Assembly: GCA_026770615.1 (NCBI GenBank)
Contig: MU631335.1
Coordinates: forward strand, 249,905 to 276,420
Length of the DNA: 26,516 bases
Origin: Pavlovales sp. CCMP2436
Taxonomy: Eukaryota; Haptophyta; Pavlovophyceae; Pavlovales
Reading direction: 5' to 3'
In this document: piece after piece, positions 22,352-26,516 of the stretch
How positions within the stretch are numbered: position 1 is the stretch's first letter
Layout of the letters: each line of letters opens with the position of its first letter
Notes under the pieces: generated by a model
What the model was told of the DNA's origin: nothing
Database searches by the model: none
What the model saw: the letters and a program-made list of their open reading frames with translations, nothing else
Program-made: the position numbers and the translations under genes

Positions 22352-24487
22352 GTGGACCCGCGCACGGAGAAGCGCAAGGCGTCGGCATCTGAGAAACCGG
22401 TGGCGCCGGTGGAGGAGGATGGCGAGGCGCGCCCTCGCCCTGTCCGCCAAGCTGCGAAGGCCGCGGGCGCAGCGATGGATGCGGCGCTGGTGCTGGAGGA
22501 GGGGGGGAAGGAGGAGAAGGAGGGGGAGGAGGAGGAGGGGGGGGAAGAGGGGGAGGAGGAGGAGGGGGGGAGAGTGGGAGGGGGAGGATGAGGAGGAGGA
22601 GGGGGTTCGGCGCTTTCGTCTCTCTGTCTACGCCTGCTTGAACGTGGTCAAGGGAGTTGAGTCAAGCCTTATTTGCAGGTACGCGGACCATGTGCTGCAG
22701 GTGAAGGTCGCACTCCGCAAGAGCGACAATTTTGAGGAGTGGGTCGATGAGCTTGCCGCGCTGGTCGACGCTGGGATGGTGGAGGGGCAAGGAGTCAGTG
22801 CAGCCACCCTGCGCTCTGCGGCTGGAGTGGTGGTGCCGCACGCGCCTGAGTTGCGGGGCGCAGTCCTGCCGATCAACACAAGATCGAAGTTTCTTCCCTC
22901 GGTCCCGCTTCGGTCAAGGGAGGATTTCACCAGGTACTGTCAGGCCGCATACACCCAGCTCGGCCCGCGTGCCTACTGGCCTCTCTACTTGGGCCCTACG
23001 GCTCAGCGCGCGTTGGAGAACTACGAGCAGAAGCTGGATGCGCACAATAAGGCTGTGATCGTGAGCGCGGCGCGCGACAAGCGCGCAACTGCTGCTGCTG
23101 CTGCACTTGCAGCTGCCGGTGGTGGGACGGCTGATGTTGGCGGGGGCAGCGGACTCGTGATGTTGGCGGAGGCAGGCGCGGCGGTCATCTACGCGCTGCA
23201 CGTCTACCCTATGCCATCGGTACAAACGCCGATAACCAAGCTCGTTTACTACGAGTGCTCGTGCGACAACCCCAACCTGATGGACTGAGATGTCTGGCGT
23301 GACCCCATCCCTACCATCCGGCAGCTCAGCCAGGTACTCACCCGCTGGCACAGCGATGAGGAGTGGGGCGAGCTCAAGGCCGGGGGCAATGGCTACACGC
23401 TGGTGCTGCTGCAGCGCGTCGCGCCCCCGGCCAAGGGCGCCAAGAGCGCCGCGGTGTCCGCCGGCGTGGCTGCAGGCGGGCACGGCATGCTGACGCGGGA
23501 CGAGCAGCTGCACGGCCAGTGGAACCCGACGCCAAGCAGTGGCAATGTGCACGTGCTCGCCGTCGGCGTGATTGTGCACGCGAAGGGGGTGAAGGGGAAG
23601 GGCGCCGCCGCCAAACCCGGGGGCTACGGCGGTAAAGCCGCACCGGGGTGGGGGGGCACTCTCGGAAGCACGGCTGTGACTCCGACTGGCGGTTTCTCGC
23701 GCTCGCTGCCGGGCGCGATAATGATCGATACTGCGTACGCTGCGCAGATCCTTACAGCTCTGATCCCCTACTGGAAAGCGGCGTACACGTCTTACTCCGC
23801 CGAGATCGTGACCAAGGTATGCACGTGGCTGAAAGGCGACAAGCGAATGGCCGATTTGTTCATGCAGGACCCGGGCCTGCTGTTCAACCACCCCTTCTTG
23901 ATGTGGCCGACCGAGACGGCAGGAGATATCTCGCAGCATCTGATCGTGAGGCAGACAGGTACGCCGCGTCTGCCATCGCGTACCCTGCGCCTGTCAACCA
24001 CCCCTGCAAGCTGACACCCGCACGCCCAAATGCTGTGCACGCAGTCGCGCAGGCCACGTCATCGCCGTCGCCATCGCCACAAACGCCGACGGCTCCGCCG
24101 CAGCAGCCGACGGCTCCGGCGATGACCCCCGTGGCTCGGCAGTCTTTCTACAGTCCGACCGAGGAGCAGGAGACCAACTCGCTGCCCATCTACTCTCCGC
24201 TCGAGGCGGCGGCCGAGCTCGCGTCCATGAACCAACTCGCCGAGCTCGGCCTCACGAAGGAGGGCGTGGACGTACTGGCGCCAGTTCGCTTGGGCCTCGA
24301 CCGCTGGTTGGCCGCCAAGTTCCTGCCCAGCGGGGCCGTGCTCACGTCCGCGGGTGCAGTCCTCCAGAAGGGCGCCAAAACCGCCCTCCTCGAGGCTGGG
24401 CTCGATGAACTGGTTTCTTCCCTCGCGGCGGCGATCAAGGCGTGCCTGGGCCGTTACAGCAGCACGGTGCAGTCGGGTCAAAAGTGA
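22352..24487 (+). pseudogene. Unrecognised protein gene interrupted by one TGA and one frameshift
   Basis: An N-terminal segment from about 22352 (TEKRKASASEKPV, then a Glu/Gly tract made by GAGGAG repeats) has no clear ATG and is followed by a probable 3' splice site TTATTTGCAG at 22678. The main frame then reads YADHVLQVKVALRKSD, NFEEWVDELAALVDAG, RSKFLPSVPLRSRED, ALENYEQKLDAHNKAV and YYECSCDNPNLMD up to TGA at 23286-23288. It continues in the same frame as DVWRDPIPTIRQLSQVL through AYAAQILTALIPYWKAAYTS and WLKGDKRMADLF. A frame change near 23950 leads to YAASAIAYPAPVNHP, a Pro/Ser/Thr linker and LGLTKEGVDVLAPVRLGLDR, ending in TGA at 24485-24487. The whole is mostly helical and has no catalytic motif that I recognise. 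A mobile-element structural protein or a lineage-specific gene is possible. Confidence 0.55.
22495..22605 (+). other. Purine-rich GGAGGA tract
   Basis: An almost purely purine stretch encoding Glu/Gly in one frame and Arg in another. It is low complexity and prone to length change. Confidence 0.8.
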
Positions 24488-24604
24488 CAGCGCCCGAGCG
24501 GCTGGCTGGGCAGGTAGTGTGGGTGTTGAAGTGTGATGATTAGTTAAATTCTTGATCTTTTAACCTTGGCACTTTGTTGTAGTCTTATATGTGATTGACC
24601 AGTC

Positions 24605-24728
24605 ATGACCGAAGGTCCGTCAGGCCTGACCGAAGATCCGTCAGATCTATATAATTTTGACCGATACATTTTGACCGGTGGCTTTTTACCGGTGACCGGT
24701 CAACTAATACCGGTGACCGGTCATATAT
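24605..24728. promoter_or_regulatory. Cluster of TGACCG motifs, partly palindromic
   Basis: TGACCG occurs at about 24606, 24628, 24658, 24673, 24692 and 24715. The first two lie in a repeated TGACCGAAG(G/A)TCCGTCAG unit. The last two lie in TACCGGTGACCGGTCA, itself repeated and palindromic around CCGGT. It lies between two converging genes. It may be a protein-binding array or a decayed element end. Confidence 0.5.
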
Positions 24729-24820
24729 ATATATATATATATATATTCCGTAAGTTTTTAAAATCCCAAATATCGGAAGCGCACACTGGCCATATATAAA
24801 TATATATATATATATATGTT
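24724..24820. repeat. (AT)n microsatellites
   Basis: Two pure AT runs (about 24724-24747 and 24793-24818) are separated by about 45 bases. Confidence 0.9.
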
Positions 24821-24969
24821 TTACCTGTATGGGACAATAGACATGTTTATTTAAAGCGATTTAGATTGATATATGATTATATGTATCGCAAGCTTTTAGA
24901 TCGAACACGGCAATTTTATCACATCTTACTTAGAACTACCATTATCTATGGCTTACAGGCCTAGACCCA

Positions 24970-25013
24970 GTGCATATATATATATGGATATATATATCCA
25001 TATATATATGCAC
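24970..25013. repeat. 44-bp near-perfect palindrome directly after a stop codon
   Basis: GTGC-(AT)6-GGATATATATATCC-(AT)5-GCAC is self-complementary apart from one extra AT unit. Its right edge abuts the TGA (25014-25016) of the minus-strand hAT-like gene. It could form a cruciform or an RNA hairpin in the 3' UTR. Confidence 0.9.
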
Positions 25014-26516
25014 TCAGCCCCGGGCCCCTGCGCCCCGACCCGGTTGGGCCGGTCCTGGTCGCGCCTCGCTCGCACCGACGACGCGCCCCACGGCTGCGGC
25101 CGCCCTACTGGCCCCTCCGACTCCAGCAGCTCCGGCGCCTGCGCGGCCTCGCCATCCTTCTTCACGCCCGCTGACCCTTAGCCCTTCGCTCGGCCCCGCG
25201 CCTGGCTCTTGCCTCTGCGCCCGCGCCCCGCGCCCGGCCGCCACACCCCGCGCCCAGCTCCCGAGTCCTGCGCCTCGCGCCTCTCGATGCCAGTAGGTTC
25301 GTCGTCCTCGCCCGACACTCGCGATTGCCGCAGCCGCGCGCCGCGCGGCCACGGCAGCCGCCGGGTCTTTCCTCACCGCCACCCACGAGCGCGTGCGGCC
25401 GTAGTCGGCAGCGAGAAGCTTCTGTGTCCAAATGTGCCCGGTAGTCGAGCCCACCTCGTCGGGGTACCAGACCTGGTAATCCGCCTCGATGCCACGCCGT
25501 TTGCCCTTGAAGTTGCCGAGCGCCCAGCCTGCGTACAAAAGTGGGTCACAGCTATGTCTGAGCGGAGGGAGATGCGCGAACGCAGGACGAGAAGAAAAAG
25601 GATCAGCACACCTGCCGTGAAGATGTGCATGATCTGAACGTCGGGCGCGCCGAGGCCAGCCTTGTCGAACGTGGGCATAGCATCGATCGTCAGCCAGCCG
25701 GGCGTGCCGTCGAAGGCGCCGACTTGCGCGAAGAGCGCCTCTAGAGCGTCCTCCTCCTCCTCTTCCTCCTCGTCGTCGTCGCCAGCTTCGTTGCCGCCTG
25801 CTGGCGCGTTGCCTGCCTGCTCGTCCTCCTCCTCGCTAGAGCTCCCCCCAGACGACTCGAGCACTTCGATTGCGCGCCGCGAAATGGCACGCGCGTTGCG
25901 CTTGCACGGGCGCAGCCCAGAGAATGACTTGGAGAGGTTGCGCCTGGCGCTACTCGAGAAGAGCTGCAGAGCCTCACCGATGAGCTGGTCGAAGATGCCC
26001 TTAGGCGACGAAAGCGCGGGCCCGTTGAGCTTGATCTCCTGCAGGTCGCACACCATGGTGACCTTCATGCGGTTGCGCAGCTTGGTCTTGATCTGGCCGA
26101 GCGTGGAGATGCCGCGCTCGGCGCAGGAGGTGGTGAGCGCCTGCACGAGGCCGAGGGTGCACAGCTCGCACAAGTCGGCCAGGTCATAGGTCGCGCGGCG
26201 CGCGTAGAGATGTGCCCACGCGATCTCGTCGGTCACCTCCTTGCCCTCGTGCTCCGGGGCGGACGCAGCGCTCCTGCGTAGCTGCACGATGAGGCTCTTG
26301 GCGCGCCTGAACTGCTCGCGCACCTGCGTGTCGCGCACAATCGGCGCGAACGACTTGCCGCCAGGGGAGAAGAGAGACTTGCCGTAGTGCTCAAGTAGCA
26401 CCTCGAGCTGGGGGGCACCGTACGCGCCGATGCGGACGGTGTATTCGATGTCCGTCTCGCCCAGGTTGATGGTGGGCAGCTCGCCCATGTCGAGACACTC
26501 GAAAGCCTCAAGGAAG
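25014..26516 (-). CDS. hAT-transposase-like protein, two exons, 5' end beyond the window
   Basis: Exon A runs from beyond 26516 down to 25612 and exon B from 25528 to 25014 (TGA). The 83-bp intron is GT-AG and the phase agrees. About 100 residues into the visible part comes SCAERGISTLGQIKTKLRN followed by LQEIKLNGP. This is the C-terminal dimerisation signature of hAT transposases (S-x-x-ERGFS-x-x-x-x-IKTKxRNRL), with Ile in place of the usual Phe. A basic region, a Ser/Glu/Asp-rich acidic linker (SSSEEEDE, DDDEEEEEEED) and a second small domain follow: GWALGNFKGKRRGIEADYQV, WYPDEV and YGRTRSWVAVRK. I have seen that kind of domain beside algal transposases but cannot name it. After RKDP the frame is low-complexity Ala/Arg/Gly and may not be conserved. 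The catalytic core would lie upstream, outside the window. Confidence 0.7.

Noticed and set aside
23286..23288. In-frame TGA as a selenocysteine codon
   Set aside because: Some algae are rich in selenoproteins, but there is no redox motif around it (NPNLMD-TGA-DVWRDP), a second defect follows in the same gene, and no SECIS-like fold was recognised downstream.

Overview
This window looks like a piece of a nuclear genome from a GC-rich eukaryotic alga. A haptophyte is my best guess, because the ankyrin-repeat protein carries a C-terminal module (a 'PWS..NHALFP' / 'FAGKEVALLDVW' region) that I associate with very large haptophyte and pelagophyte families. That assignment is an inference from family style, not from a marker gene. 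Coding blocks are GC-rich, introns are GT-AG, and AT-rich or simple-repeat DNA fills introns and spacers. There are no bacterial operons, Shine-Dalgarno sites or CRISPR arrays.

Layout from left to right. (1) 1-2500 holds a partial minus-strand exon at the edge, a low-complexity acidic ORF, a perfect 16-bp hairpin and a 196-bp tandem duplication. (2) 2516-3000 is a plus-strand fragment resembling the DNA-binding part of a pogo/Tigger-type transposase, followed by G-rich DNA. (3) About 3570-10800, minus strand, is a decayed Ty1/copia retrotransposon: 3' LTR, polypurine tract, RNase H, reverse transcriptase, integrase, protease, and Gag with a CCHC zinc knuckle. It has several frameshifts. Nine in-frame stop codons can be placed confidently in its pol region and all are TAG. 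No 5' LTR is visible; instead the Gag frame runs directly into the C-terminal part of an ankyrin-repeat gene (10935-12222, minus), which itself has two apparent single-base frameshifts.

(4) 12240-12743 is an exact 140-bp tandem duplication running into a possible plus-strand terminal exon. (5) 13431-18611, minus, is a seven-exon exostosin-like (GT47-type) glycosyltransferase gene whose splice phases all agree. Its introns are crowded with repeats: three share one segment just inside the 5' splice site (introner-like), one shares a ~150-bp element with DNA at 20.4 kb, and one carries a 34-bp minisatellite built around copies of an exon edge. (6) 18700-21190 is mostly repeats, including ~100-bp inverted repeats at 19.64 and 20.72 kb. 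(7) 21190-22269, minus, is a TEX261/SVP26-type secretory-pathway membrane protein in four or five exons. (8) 22352-24487, plus, is an unrecognised gene broken by one TGA and one frameshift. (9) 24600-25013 is a spacer of TGACCG motifs and AT palindromes. (10) 25014 to the right edge, minus, is a two-exon hAT-transposase-like gene with an acidic linker and an extra C-terminal domain.

The two clear host genes, the exostosin-like enzyme and the TEX261-like cargo-receptor-type protein, would both act in the ER/Golgi. Nothing in the sequence shows that they are co-regulated. The rest of the window is dominated by mobile-element remains and by repeats that have entered introns.
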